From Omphiscola glabra (Eukaryota > Mollusca > Gastropoda > Lymnaeidae), in contig OZ024801.1 in NCBI GenBank assembly GCA_964017045.1, forward strand, positions 32,661,257 through 32,725,256: a stretch of DNA of 64,000 bases, given 5' to 3'. The notes below the pieces were generated by a model. The model was not told where the DNA came from. It saw only the letters and a list, made by a program, of their open reading frames with translations, and did not search any database. Positions 35,665 to 45,415 of this stretch are shown here, one piece after another (within the stretch, counting starts at the first letter, position 1; each line of letters opens with the position of its first letter). The position numbers and the translations under genes were made by a program.

Positions 35665-35863
35665 TCATGCAGGGCACAACTAGAGGAGGGATAAGAAGAG
35701 GAAGACAGAGAAAAAGATGGGAAGATAACATCAAAGAGTGGACGGGACTAAATCTAGGCGATGCAATGCGTAGTGCAGAAGAAAGAGAGGAATGGAGAAG
35801 GATAGTTTTCATGTCAGCTGTGGCGCCCCAACGGTCCAAGGACTAAGGGACATGATGATGATG
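35665..35863 (+). mobile_element. 5'-truncated non-LTR retrotransposon with target duplication
   Basis: A 199-bp insertion is flanked by atgtaatgtaa on both sides (35654-35664 and 35864-35874). Its frame from 35670 to taa 35846 reads GRQRKRWEDNIKEWTGLNLG, then MRSAEEREEWRRIV and VAPQRSKD. This is the typical C-terminus of a LINE reverse transcriptase (R-x-R-K-R-W-E-D-N-I-x-E-W-T-G). A short (GAT)n tail follows. The uninterrupted frame, short tail and intact duplication indicate a dead-on-arrival, relatively young copy. The clade is not certain. Confidence 0.82.
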
Positions 35864-35874
35864 ATGTAATGTAA

Positions 35875-36026
35875 GTAGTTTTCAAAATACAAAGCAAAAA
35901 TGTGTTGGTTGTTCTATACTGCTATGTGTGTGAGGTAAACCTGCCTTATGATAAGTAAGATTAAGATTAAGGCCATTAAATGATTAAGGGTAGGCCTATG
36001 CCTATCTATGCCTATACTCTTCCTAA
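35875..36026. other. Spacer, no feature seen
   Basis: Short AT-rich stretch with a loose cctatgcctat repetition at 35995-36020. Confidence 0.4.
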
Positions 36027-36031
36027 GCCTA

Positions 36032-36688
36032 GGTAATCTTGCAGTTCAGGTGCATATATTATTTCTGATCGAATTTCGTATTATCGCGTGTAAACTTACG
36101 AGTATTCTTTACTTTATAACATTTAGTCGGACAGTATTAGTTAACACTAACACTAAATTGTACAGCACTAACTTTTATTTTTATTGATTTTTACAGCCCC
36201 ATTGGTACATAGCCGGTAGCGTAAACGATCTCTCCATTTTCTTGTTTTTTTTAAAATTCACCCTACATTCCAGATTGCAGTTATATTTATACACCCCATA
36301 TTTTAAAAAAAAAAAAAGAATTTTGGGCCCCTATAAACTATAAAATAACGGAACATCTAACTAAGTTCAACTCCCCCTCCCCCCTAAATTCCCCGTATTT
36401 CATTATTTTTGTGAACATGCCTACAGTTTGAAAATTTCGTTTAGCATACCAACTGATAGGTGATAAAAAATCTGGTGAATAAATTCATAACAAATAAAGC
36501 TATGGAAGGTTGGGGGATGTTCAAAGACGCTTTAGAAATAAAATAAAACGAAAATAAGTGCTGTATAATTCAGTATTAGTTAACTATCACCTCCTGGATT
36601 TAATTTAATGAAGGATACACGTAAGTTTACATGCGACAATACAAAATTTGATCACAAATAATATATGCACCTGAACTGCGAGATTACC
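36032..36688. mobile_element. 657-bp foldback element with ~150-bp inverted arms
   Basis: The left arm has tgcagttcaggtgcatatat at about 36050-36070 and, inwards, gtaaacttacg, agttaac and tacagcact. The right arm carries the same blocks in reverse order and orientation (atatatgcacctgaactgc at about 36662, cgtaagtttac at about 36620). Arms extend roughly 150 bp with scattered mismatches. The sequence gccta flanks both ends (36027-36031 and 36689-36693), a possible 5-bp target duplication. The centre is AT-rich and non-coding. The superfamily is unknown. Confidence 0.75.
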
Positions 36689-36693
36689 GCCTA

Positions 36694-38100
36694 ATTACTA
36701 TCACTAAGTCTAAGTCCAAAGCTAATTTTATTTAAAATATTTTAAATTTAATTCGCTAAACTGATATTTCATCATTTTTAGTATTTCCAAGATCAAATCT
36801 TAAGCTGCAAATGCAAGCAACTTATCATATGTTTAGTTTGATTTGTGAGCTAAAACATCTTGAGCCCTGACTGAGAGAAAATAATATTACCAAGACCAAG
36901 TCATTAATTTACAAGTCACTATTTAGTATGACAGAACGGTTTGCCCCTATTCCTACGCTTTCGCAACTTCATTTTTAAACCCAAGTATGGCACTCCGATG
37001 AACCTAAATACAGTTTGTAGAGTTTTTTTATTTGAGTTTATGTTTAATTAAAAAAAATATTTTTTATAATTGGTTGGGATATTTTCAGTAAAAAGTCGCT
37101 GCATTTTTTCTGTTAACACCCTAACCTAGCTTAGGCAAGAACAACAGTGATTGGCCTTTGCAGTTTCGATCTGAATTTACCAACCAGAATATTTTACTTA
37201 TAGAGGATACGTTGATTGTTAATAGGCCTACTTATTCATTGCCAATGTATTGTATTTTTAGACGTACTGTTGCTTTTTGATTGGATTTTGCCTCTTTGCA
37301 ATAGTGGTTCCCCTTGATTAGGCATGGACACTCTCAAATAAATTGTTCTGTAATTCCTTGGAAGTTTTTTTCTGTTCAGTTCACCTATCAGCATATTGCT
37401 GCATATTGAGGGGTAAAAATAAAATGAACATTTATTTTTTATTAAAGTCAATAATTGTTTTTAATGTAGTTTTTCTAGCTTTAAATTGTTAGATTATCCA
37501 TTTTAAATAGAAGAAAACTATGTGTCCTATGCCTAAAAATCATATGGTCCGTCCCCGAGATGGGGTAAAAAGACATAAGAAGAAGAAAGAAGAATGATTA
37601 TAAAAATACTAATTAGAATAATAGAAACAATGGAAGCTTACGGTATTATTAGTAGTCCTACCCTATGCTGTGATTAATTATTAAAATAGAGAAATTTGAT
37701 TTTTAAATTTAACATAAGATACACGACCGCCGTCTAATATTAGACCTTTTTTTTTAAAATCCACATTATAACATATAGTTACAGCCATTAACAAAAAAGA
37801 ATTAAACGTTTATGTTATGTTATGTTATTATTAACGTTTATTTTTCATAGTTCACTAATAATAGTGCAAAAATAAAATGCGTCCATTTCAATTTTCATTG
37901 TTGAAAATGTTCTTGATAACCCTTCTTCCGCACTTCGTTGGCTCAGTCCTACGTCACTGTATCTCTACCATATTAATACTGATGTAAATAGTATTTATAT
38001 ATGATATATGAGCCTAATGTGAGAATATATTAATTCTTTTTTGTTTCTTTATTCGGGGTCCTGGGCTAATCAAATAATGCTCAACAACACCTTTAAAGAC
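36694..38100. other. AT-rich non-coding stretch
   Basis: Apart from the retroelement tail at 37543 there is no array or supported exon. A small ttatgttatg repeat lies at 37809-37830. Confidence 0.45.
37543..37596 (+). mobile_element. Probable retroelement 3' tail with (GAA)n
   Basis: The sequence ccgtccccgagatggggt, then agacataagaagaagaaaga, has the form of a SINE or LINE 3' end with a trinucleotide tail. It shares cataagaagaa with the reverse complement of the tail at 61473. The 5' extent was not found. Confidence 0.45.
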
Positions 38101-38622
38101 TGAGGATTGTTAGGAGAGCAACTAAGGTTAAACTAGTTATCACTGCTACACTCTATGATTGTTAGGAGAGCAACTAAGGTTAAACTAGTTATCACTGCTT
38201 CACTCTATGATTGTTAGGAGAGCAACTAAGGTTAAACTAGTTATCACTGCTCCACTCTATGATGGTTAGGAGAGCAACTAAGGTTAAACTAGTTATTGCT
38301 GCTACACTCTATGATGGTTAGGAGAGCAACTAAGGTTAAACTAGTTATTGCTGCTCCACTCTATGATGGTTAGGAGAGCAACTAAAGTTAAACTAGTTAT
38401 CACTGTAACACTCTATGATGGTTAGGAGAGCAACTAAGGTTAAACTAGTTATTGCTGCTACACTCTATGATGGTTAGGAGAGCAAGTAAGGTTAAACTAG
38501 TTATTGCTGCTCCACTCTATGATGGTTAGGAGAGCAGCTAAGGTTAAACTAGTTATCACTGCTACACTCTATGATGGTTAGGAGAGCAAGTAAGGTTAAA
38601 CTAGTTATCAATGCTACACTCT
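38101..38622. repeat. Minisatellite, 52-bp unit, ~10 copies
   Basis: Core ggttaggagagcaactaagg, then ttaaactagttatcactgct. Variants alternate between atcactgct and attgctgct. Confidence 0.96.
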
Positions 38623-38654
38623 ACTAGATTTATTGATATCAAGCTTGTTTGCAG

Positions 38655-38765
38655 GACAGTCCTCATGTTCCATCGGGAGGCAAAAATGTTTACGAAAAGT
38701 CAATCATCTTTATCACCCACCTCAGGTGTCCACTTCTCAAACTTCTCAGTCTAGCTCTCAATTGA
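38655..38765 (+). CDS. Candidate exon, unknown product (weak)
   Basis: A pyrimidine-bearing acceptor (tcaagcttgtttgcag) precedes a frame reading DSPHVPSGGKNVYEKSIIFI and ending at tga near 38765, with a possible donor ag|gtgtcc inside it. A second frame over the same DNA is also open to 38818. The short open segment about 90 bp downstream (38853-38896, KDIDFIYEKMFCTC, bounded by tttgcaag and gtaaata) is not phase-compatible with it. No product was recognised. Confidence 0.25.
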   Translation, partial: DSPHVPSGGKNVYEKSIIFITHLRCPLLKLLSLALN

Positions 38766-38896
38766 ATGTATGTGTCCAAATGGGAAACCCTGATTACATA
38801 TATTTTATAGAAACTTAATTGTGTTTACTCAAACTGTTCATTTTCTTTGCAAGAAAAAGACATTGACTTCATATATGAAAAGATGTTTTGTACTTG

Positions 38897-40951
38897 TGGT
38901 AAATACATGTTCTAGAATCCCACAGAGACTAGACACATTGCTAAAACTTTTCAGGACTTTGAAGGCAATCACAAAATCTTTTTTTTTTTTTTACAAGTTC
39001 TTACTTGTTTCCATATTAACACCAAGAAAAAACAACAACTGTTGTGTTGCAATAGTTAATTGCATTTTAGCTCAGATTTTAGCTCGGATTTGAGCTATAA
39101 GTAAGTATAAGCCAAGCAAGTCTGTGCAGTCAGTGACTTTTGTGCTTGCCTAAGAACTTTTCTCATCCTTAAGAAACAAATGGGAGGATTAAATCTTGTA
39201 TACTTATGTTTGTTAGTTGAGTGAATTTCCTGACACAACTAGTATTTTTTTTTTTGCAAAGCAGCCCCCCCCCCCTCCCCATAATTGACCAAACTATTCT
39301 TTGGAGTTTAAACTACTTTTTGAGAGCTAATAACTAATCCGACACTAACCCAGGGGTAGAATGGTCTGCTAGTACAAAAGAAATAGTATAAGGCATTCGC
39401 CTGATACTGCTAGGCTAACTACTTTTACTACTAATAACTAAGATAACTAGTTTAAGGCAGTTATTTGCTGATTATGTAGTCTATTCTCACATATTAACAT
39501 CAAGTTCATTCTAGTTATTAGGGCTACCAACCATTAATTAAATAAATGTTTGAAATTAAAGATAAATTATTAAAACATTGCCACTCAAAAAATCTGGGCT
39601 GTATTACTGGGTTAAATTTAAATATTTTCTTGACTTAAGTCTTAAGTGTTACCGACAATTACTTTTGAAAAAGAGTCTCGGCCTAGAGATCAGAATCTTA
39701 ATTTGATGAGAATATTGATTACATTTTGTTGTTCATTACTCCACTTAAAAACTCTCAAGGTCAAGTTCTGTTGAAAGACTTTTATTTTGGCAGTCTTACT
39801 AACATGTACAATTCCTAACACTAAAGTCACTGAAGAATTAAACACGTATCAACAATTGTAAATAATAATGCATAAATCCATAAATCCTTAAAAATATGTT
39901 ATAAATTGCTAAAGTTTTGAATCAAACATCATAAATATTTATTAGGCCCTACAAAAATAAGGGAACATGTTATGAGGGAAATATTGTTTTGGGGACATTA
40001 AGAGGTACAGTAGTCTTGGGAAAAATTTCAAGACATTGGTTCGTAGTAAACACATTTACCATTTTTTAAAATGGAGAATTGGTTTCATTGGCCTGGTTTT
40101 TTCCTTGCCATCTCACATATCTGACTTGGTTTAGTTAAGATAAAGAAAACTTTAAATTATAATTCATAAAAATATATGGAAATATAGGTAGAAATATCTT
40201 CTTCGTTAACATCAGGATGTAATATTTAATCTAAGGAAATGAACGAAACAAAATATGGAGAAATCTGAAAGAAAAAAAGATTTTTTTAAAGCGTGTCAGC
40301 AAGAATCCTTCTTTAGCAAACAAATGAAAGTAAAAACAAAATAATAAAAAGAAATATTTAGATTCAATGAGAGAGGACAGCAAGAGGAATTTAAAATAAA
40401 CCCTTTATTATTAATGTTTGTAAAAGATTTAATTTTTATTTGTATAATTTTATAAAGACATTTTTTGTTTTGTTTAGTAAGTCCTGGAATCTATAAAATA
40501 TGACTTCTAAATTTGTTTGCCCAGTAGATTGCTAAGGCCCTAGGTTTACATCTACTTAGCATATAGGGAAATCTGACCCTTTTAAAAATACAGAACACAC
40601 TATATTAAACTAGACGAACAATTTTATAATATCTCTATTTACAGATTGTGTCAATTAACACATTGGATGATCTGACTGAAAACAATGTCTCTTAATTTCA
40701 TGGTTCACTTGACCCAGGTACGGTACTGAATATCTATTAAGTAGATTTCTTTCTAGTCTTTAGCATGTTTTATTTTACATGGGATTTAGTTAGTAAGTTT
40801 TTTAATTGCTCACAAAATGCTCACTTAGGTTTGAAAGAGTGAGAAATTAAGATAAAGACCATGTCATCATAATATATTGAAAACTTTAATATATATAGTG
40901 AAATATTTTTGAATTTATTCTAAATTTTAATTTTGTCATCAGAACTGAGAT
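38897..40951. other. AT-rich intron-like DNA
   Basis: No gene or array is supported. It includes the dispersed repeat at 40230-40385, and a poly-C patch at 39265-39279. Confidence 0.45.
40230..40385 (-). repeat. Dispersed repeat, homologue of 63150-63325
   Basis: The block gcgtgtcagcaagaatcctt, then ctttagcaaacaaa and gaggacagcaagaggaa, parallels cgtgtcggcaagaagccttc and gaggacagcaaaaggaa at 63228-63325, with an A-rich intervening stretch. On the minus strand the core reads ctaaagaaggattcttgctg. It may be an old Penelope-like or other retroelement end. Confidence 0.6.
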
Positions 40952-41610
40952 GCATCCATCATTATGTAACAGTTAAGATACTACATCCATGTCTGTGTTC
41001 AACTGAGAAACATCCATGATTGGGTACAACTGAGATACCGCATCCATGCTTGTGTACCACTGAGATTCTACACCCACAATTGTGTACAACTGAGATACTA
41101 CATCCATGATTGTGTACAACTTGAGATACTACATCAGTGATTGGATACGACTGAGATACTACATCCATGCTTGTGTACCACTGAGATTCTACATCCATGA
41201 TTGAGTACAACTAAGATACATCCACAATTGTGTACAACTGAGATACTACATCCATGATTGGGTACATCTGAGATACTACATCCATGCTTGTGTACCACTG
41301 ATATGCTACATCCAAGAATGGGTACAACTGGGGTACATCCACAATTCTGTACAACTGAGATACTACATCCATGATTGGGTACAACTGAGATACATCCATG
41401 ATTGGGTACAACTGAGATATTACATCCACGCTTGTGTACCACTGAGATACTACATCCAAGAATGGGTACAACTGAGCTGCATCCACAATTCTGTACAACT
41501 GAGATACTACATCCATGATTGGGTACAACTGAGATACATCCATGATTAGATACAACGTAGATACTACATGAGATACATCCATGATTGGATATAGCTGAAA
41601 TATATCCATT
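40952..41610. repeat. Minisatellite, ~30-bp unit with 21-bp forms, ~23 copies
   Basis: Core gggtacaactgagatactac followed by atccatgatt. Shorter units lack the tactac segment. Minus-strand frames across it are artefacts. Confidence 0.94.
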
Positions 41611-41987
41611 ATTTTTCCCAATATCACCAATGTTCCTATAGTCGTAATATGGGAATGCTAAAGTGTAGTATTTTTTAAAAAAATTATTCTGTTTTTACGC
41701 TTATTTTGATAATTATATTTGTTTCTTTAAATTTAAATGTTATAATTTGTTACATGAATCTCACTTTTCATGTATTTGATTTTGTAGGCGGAAGACTTTG
41801 TAGATCTGCCTTTGTAAATATGTTGTAAAGGATGTATATAGTGTTGGTCATCAAATGTACCCAGTATTAGATGGTGTAGGTGTAAAGGTACTTTCACACT
41901 GTGGATTTGTTACTTGGATTCTCTATTTTTTGTGATTGTGACCTGCTTTCTATGCGAGCTGCCATTTTATTTTATTCTGGTTGTTAC
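41611..41987. other. AT-rich spacer, one weak acceptor
   Basis: At 41770-41789, catgtatttgattttgtag is acceptor-like and is followed by a short frame (AEDFVDLPL, stop). It is too short to call. Confidence 0.35.
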
Positions 41988-41990
41988 AGC

Positions 41991-42143
41991 GTCCCAGTAA
42001 AGTGTCTGCTGACAAGTTACAGAAACAATCCAATCATATTTTGTTCAATGCTCAACAAATCTGCCTGTGTGAAATCTAAGAAGCCTAGTAACAAGTCTGC
42101 TTGTGTGAAATCTAAGAAGCCAAGTAACGAATCTGTAGTGTGA
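41991..42143 (+). CDS. Candidate terminal exon, unknown product (weak)
   Basis: A good acceptor (tattttattctggttgttacag) precedes a segment open in two frames. One frame reads SADKLQKQSNHILFNAQQ and stops after 30 codons. The other ends in SACVKSKKPSN twice, encoded by a 36-bp in-frame duplication, then ESVV and tga at 42141-42143. No homology was recognised, and which frame, if either, is used cannot be told. Confidence 0.25.
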   Translation, partial: VPVKCLLTSYRNNPIIFCSMLNKSACVKSKKPSNKSACVKSKKPSNESVV

Positions 42144-42315
42144 ACTTACTTTTAAGACTTTGTACATATTCGATATGTTGTCTGGTATCAGTTAAGCCTG
42201 TGTGATATTGTATATATTGCTGGTTATCTAATGATAAGACTCAGCTGTGCACAAAAAGAGTTTAATTATTGGACAACCAGCAATGAAATAATAACAGGGG
42301 CAATGTGGAATTACA

Positions 42316-42555
42316 ATGTCAAAGCCCCCTGTCATATACAGACAAATGTATTTTGTACAAACACTTAACACTATCCATAGGGAGAAAGAAATTGTAAATT
42401 TTTCTTGGCGAGATCTTGAGATTGTTCTTGATCTAAACAACATTGATGAAGGTGTCTTTTTTGACAATGGATTGATTTGGTATGTTACAGGGAAAGTGTT
42501 AAATCCAGGCACATTCGATAGATCGGATATTTTTGACGATTGTCATTTAGACTAG
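42316..42555 (+). CDS. 79-codon open frame, unknown protein
   Basis: From atg 42316 to tag 42553-42555, encoding MSKPPVIYRQMYFVQTLNTI, then FSWRDLEIVLDLNNIDEGVF and ending DIFDDCHLD. It is the most protein-like non-repetitive frame in the window: charged and hydrophobic residues are mixed and there is no low complexity. The frame stays open upstream to taa 42292, with an ag at 42296-42297 as a poor acceptor. Its stop codon directly abuts the 24-bp array. It could be a terminal exon, a small gene or a transposon ORF fragment. No family was recognised. The minus-strand frame over the same DNA is judged a shadow. Confidence 0.4.
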   Translation: MSKPPVIYRQMYFVQTLNTIHREKEIVNFSWRDLEIVLDLNNIDEGVFFDNGLIWYVTGKVLNPGTFDRSDIFDDCHLD

Positions 42556-43431
42556 ACATTCTATAGCATGACTGCCTGGACTTTTTATAGCATGACTGCC
42601 TGGGCATTCCATAGCATGACTGCCTGGGCATTCTATAGCATGACTGCCTGGGCATTCCGTAGCATGACTGCCTGGGCATTCCGTAGCATGACTGCCTGGG
42701 CATTCCGTAGCATGACTGCCTGGGCATTCCGTAGCATGACTGCCTGGGCATTCCTGCGCATGACTGCCTGGGCATTCCTGCGCATGACTGCCTGGGCATT
42801 CTGTAGCATGACTGCCTGGGCATTCCGTAGCATGACTGCCTGGGCATTCCGTAGCATGACTGCCTGGGCATTCCGTAGCATGACTGCCTGGGCATTCCGT
42901 AGCATGACTGCCTGGGCATTCCGTAGCATGACTGCCTGGGCATTCCGTAGCATGACTGCCTGGGCATTCCGTAGCATGACTGCCTGGGCATTCCGTAGCA
43001 TGACTGCCTGGGCATTCCGTAGCATGACTGCCTGGGCATTCCGTAGCATGACTGCCTGGGCATTCTGTAGCATGACTGCCTGGGCATTCCGTAGCATGAC
43101 TGCCTGGGCATTCCGTAGCATGACTGCCTGGGCATTCCGTAGCATGACTGCCTGGGCATTCCGTAGCATGACTGCCTGGGCATTCCGTAGCATGACTGCC
43201 TGGGCATTCCGTAGCATGACTGCCTGGGCATTCCGTAGCATGACTGCCTGGGCATTCCGTAGCATGACTGCCTGGGCATTCTGTAGCATGACTGCCTGGG
43301 CATTCTGTAGCATGACTGCCTGGGCATTCGGTAGCATGACTGCCTGGGCATTCTGTAGCATGACTGCCTGGGCATTCTGTAGCATGACTGCCTGGGCATA
43401 CTGTAGCATGACTGTCTGGACTTTTTATAAA
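42556..43431. repeat. Minisatellite, 24-bp unit, ~36 copies
   Basis: Core catgactgcctgggcattcc followed by gtag. It is highly homogeneous, with edge copies carrying ggactttttata on both sides. The unit is stop-free in several frames of both strands, so four overlapping frames of 258-322 codons arise. These are artefacts. Confidence 0.98.
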
Positions 43432-44280
43432 CAAACTTTAAATTAAAGTACAAAACGTTATAGAATGCCTGGATTTCACTTTGCCTGTAACGTGTATTTT
43501 AAGGGCTTGGTGGAATGGGGTACCCACATTTTTTAGGTAGCGTGGATTTCACCAAGTCCTTAAGTAACCAAACGAGTCATCATCAATTTAACTTGTGTTT
43601 CTCTTGTAAAAGAAACTCACTTTATATCACCAGGAGATTTCATGTTTTCATCTCTTTGGAGATAGTCTCGCGGGTAGGATTTTTATTTTTCTACCCCTAA
43701 AATAAAGAGCATTCATGTTTTCATTTTCTTTCTATTGTTTAAATTCAAATAAAAAAATATAACTTCATATTTTGTTTCTTTCTTTTTTTATTCATCTTTT
43801 CATTTACTTATTTTCAAATAATAATTCGTTCAATTCAAAATTCATATATTTTTCTTTGTTCTTTCCAGAATCTTTGCCTTGAATCATCTGTTGATTATAA
43901 AGTTCCGTATTGTGAGTCTTTACTTTCATATTCTTTGCCTTGGATTTCTTGACATCCATCTGTTCATTGATGGTATGTGACATATTGACTTTCCCTCATA
44001 TTCTTTGACATGAATTCTTTCAGCGCCATCTGAAAATAAAAGAAATATTTTATCATTTACTTATTTTCTGTACCCACAATACTCAAGAAAGGCTCCAAAC
44101 TTTAATATTTATATTTGTAGCCTTTCTTGTGTATTGTATGTAAAGTTATTGGGTAAATTGTATTGAAGTTTACGTACAAAACAGATTAAAATAACAGGAT
44201 CAAAAGAAAGTATTTAGTATCTGCAGGAGTTTGGCATACTTGACAAGACCGATACTGATACATGTGAGAACATTCATTTT
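43432..44280. other. AT-rich non-coding, with a small inverted repeat
   Basis: At 43499-43564, ttaagggcttggtggaa and ttcaccaagtccttaa can pair over a ~30-bp loop. Loosely repeated atattctttgcctt phrases lie at 43870-44020. The 61-codon frame at 43515 overlaps the hairpin and is not called. An aataaa lies at 43700-43705. Confidence 0.45.
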
Positions 44281-44291
44281 AATTTCAGATT

Positions 44292-45110
44292 AGACAAGGA
44301 GACTCACTGTTCTGTATGCTATGTAACCTAAAAGTATACATCCTGAGGGGCACTCTCTACAATCAACCCCTTCAGTATGCTGATGACACAGCACTGTTAG
44401 GGAAAAGTTAACAACCAAAAAACATGACTATGATAACACTGATGGAGCCATTAAAATCAGAAACCAGACTTTTGAAAAATTAAATCACTTCAAATACCTG
44501 GTGTTGAGTATGGAAGTTCATTAGTAACTGATGCATTGAATGTCATGTTTATTACACGCAGTGTGTTAGAGAGTTTTTAATTAGTCAGTGAACGCTCTTC
44601 CCACCACGCTAGACTGAGTGACGTATTGTCCTGAATGTACAGTGATTCTGTGGATGTAGGATGTGTTTCTTATATGCATGTGTCTATTGAAGTTGCCGCC
44701 TGTATTTATAATTAGTTATTAACCTCATAATTACTATGAAAAGGTCTTGAGTTTATTCAGTGATATTAAGAATAGTACAACGTATTTCAACGTGTTTGGG
44801 AACTTGAAGAATTACTCAATCCAGAAGAACATAGATGTGTTGACATGAATTACTAATGAACTCCTAGTATCTTTATTAATGGAAAGAATATCAGCCGGAA
44901 ACAGGGCATACATCAGCAGTCAGAAACTACTCACAAGTAAATACATTACAAGAGAAAGAAAGATAACTTATTTATAATACTGTAATCAGACCAGTGGTAA
45001 CATGTGCAAGTGAAACTTGGACCCTAACAAAAACGGCAGAAAACCTAATGCATCTTGTGATCTCTCTGGACCATTCATTCCTGTTTAAGAATGATTACAT
45101 CTCATGAAGT
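44292..45110 (+). pseudogene. Non-LTR reverse transcriptase relic, interrupted
   Basis: Part 1 (44292-44411) reads RQGDSLFCMLCNLKVYILRG, then QYADDTALLGKS and stop, containing the polymerase YADD motif. Part 2 (44462-44520) reads TFEKLNHFKYL, the usual motif after the polymerase core. About 350 bp of unrelated AT-rich DNA follows. Part 3 (44884-45110) reads RISAGNRAYISSQKLLTSKY and, after a frameshift, YNTVIRPVVTCASETWTLTK, the I/L-RPVxxYxxETWxL motif of LINE proteins. Order and orientation agree, so this is one decayed element with an insertion and at least three frame disruptions. The upstream endonuclease is not seen. Confidence 0.75.
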
Positions 45111-45119
45111 AAAAATGCT

Positions 45120-45415
45120 TAATAAATTTAGCATGTATATTAGTATTATTTCAAACACCTTTTACCAATCAAAATTTAATTCACACATAATACTCTGGTA
45201 GTGGTTCTCAGCCTTATTCAAATGCACCTAAACTTTTCTTCAACCAGTAGGAGTGTTAGTTTTGAAAAATAATTATAAATATCACCCCCCCCCCCAAACA
45301 GCAGTTATTCCCAACCATTTTGCCTCACTCCCCACCTGAACAGCACAAAAAGATTTCATATCATCACCTCCCTTATTTCTATATAGATAATGCATAAATA
45401 AGAATTCGAAATTAG
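45120..45415. other. Spacer with hAT-like termini fragments
   Basis: The phrases tagtggttctcagcctt (45199) and cagcagttattcccaacc (45299) resemble hAT left ends. No matching right end with target duplication was confirmed. A poly-C run lies at 45284-45295. Confidence 0.4.

Noticed and set aside
42485..43453. Long cysteine- or alanine-rich frames on both strands (258-322 codons)
   Set aside because: By-product of the 24-bp array, open in four frames at once, which no real gene needs.
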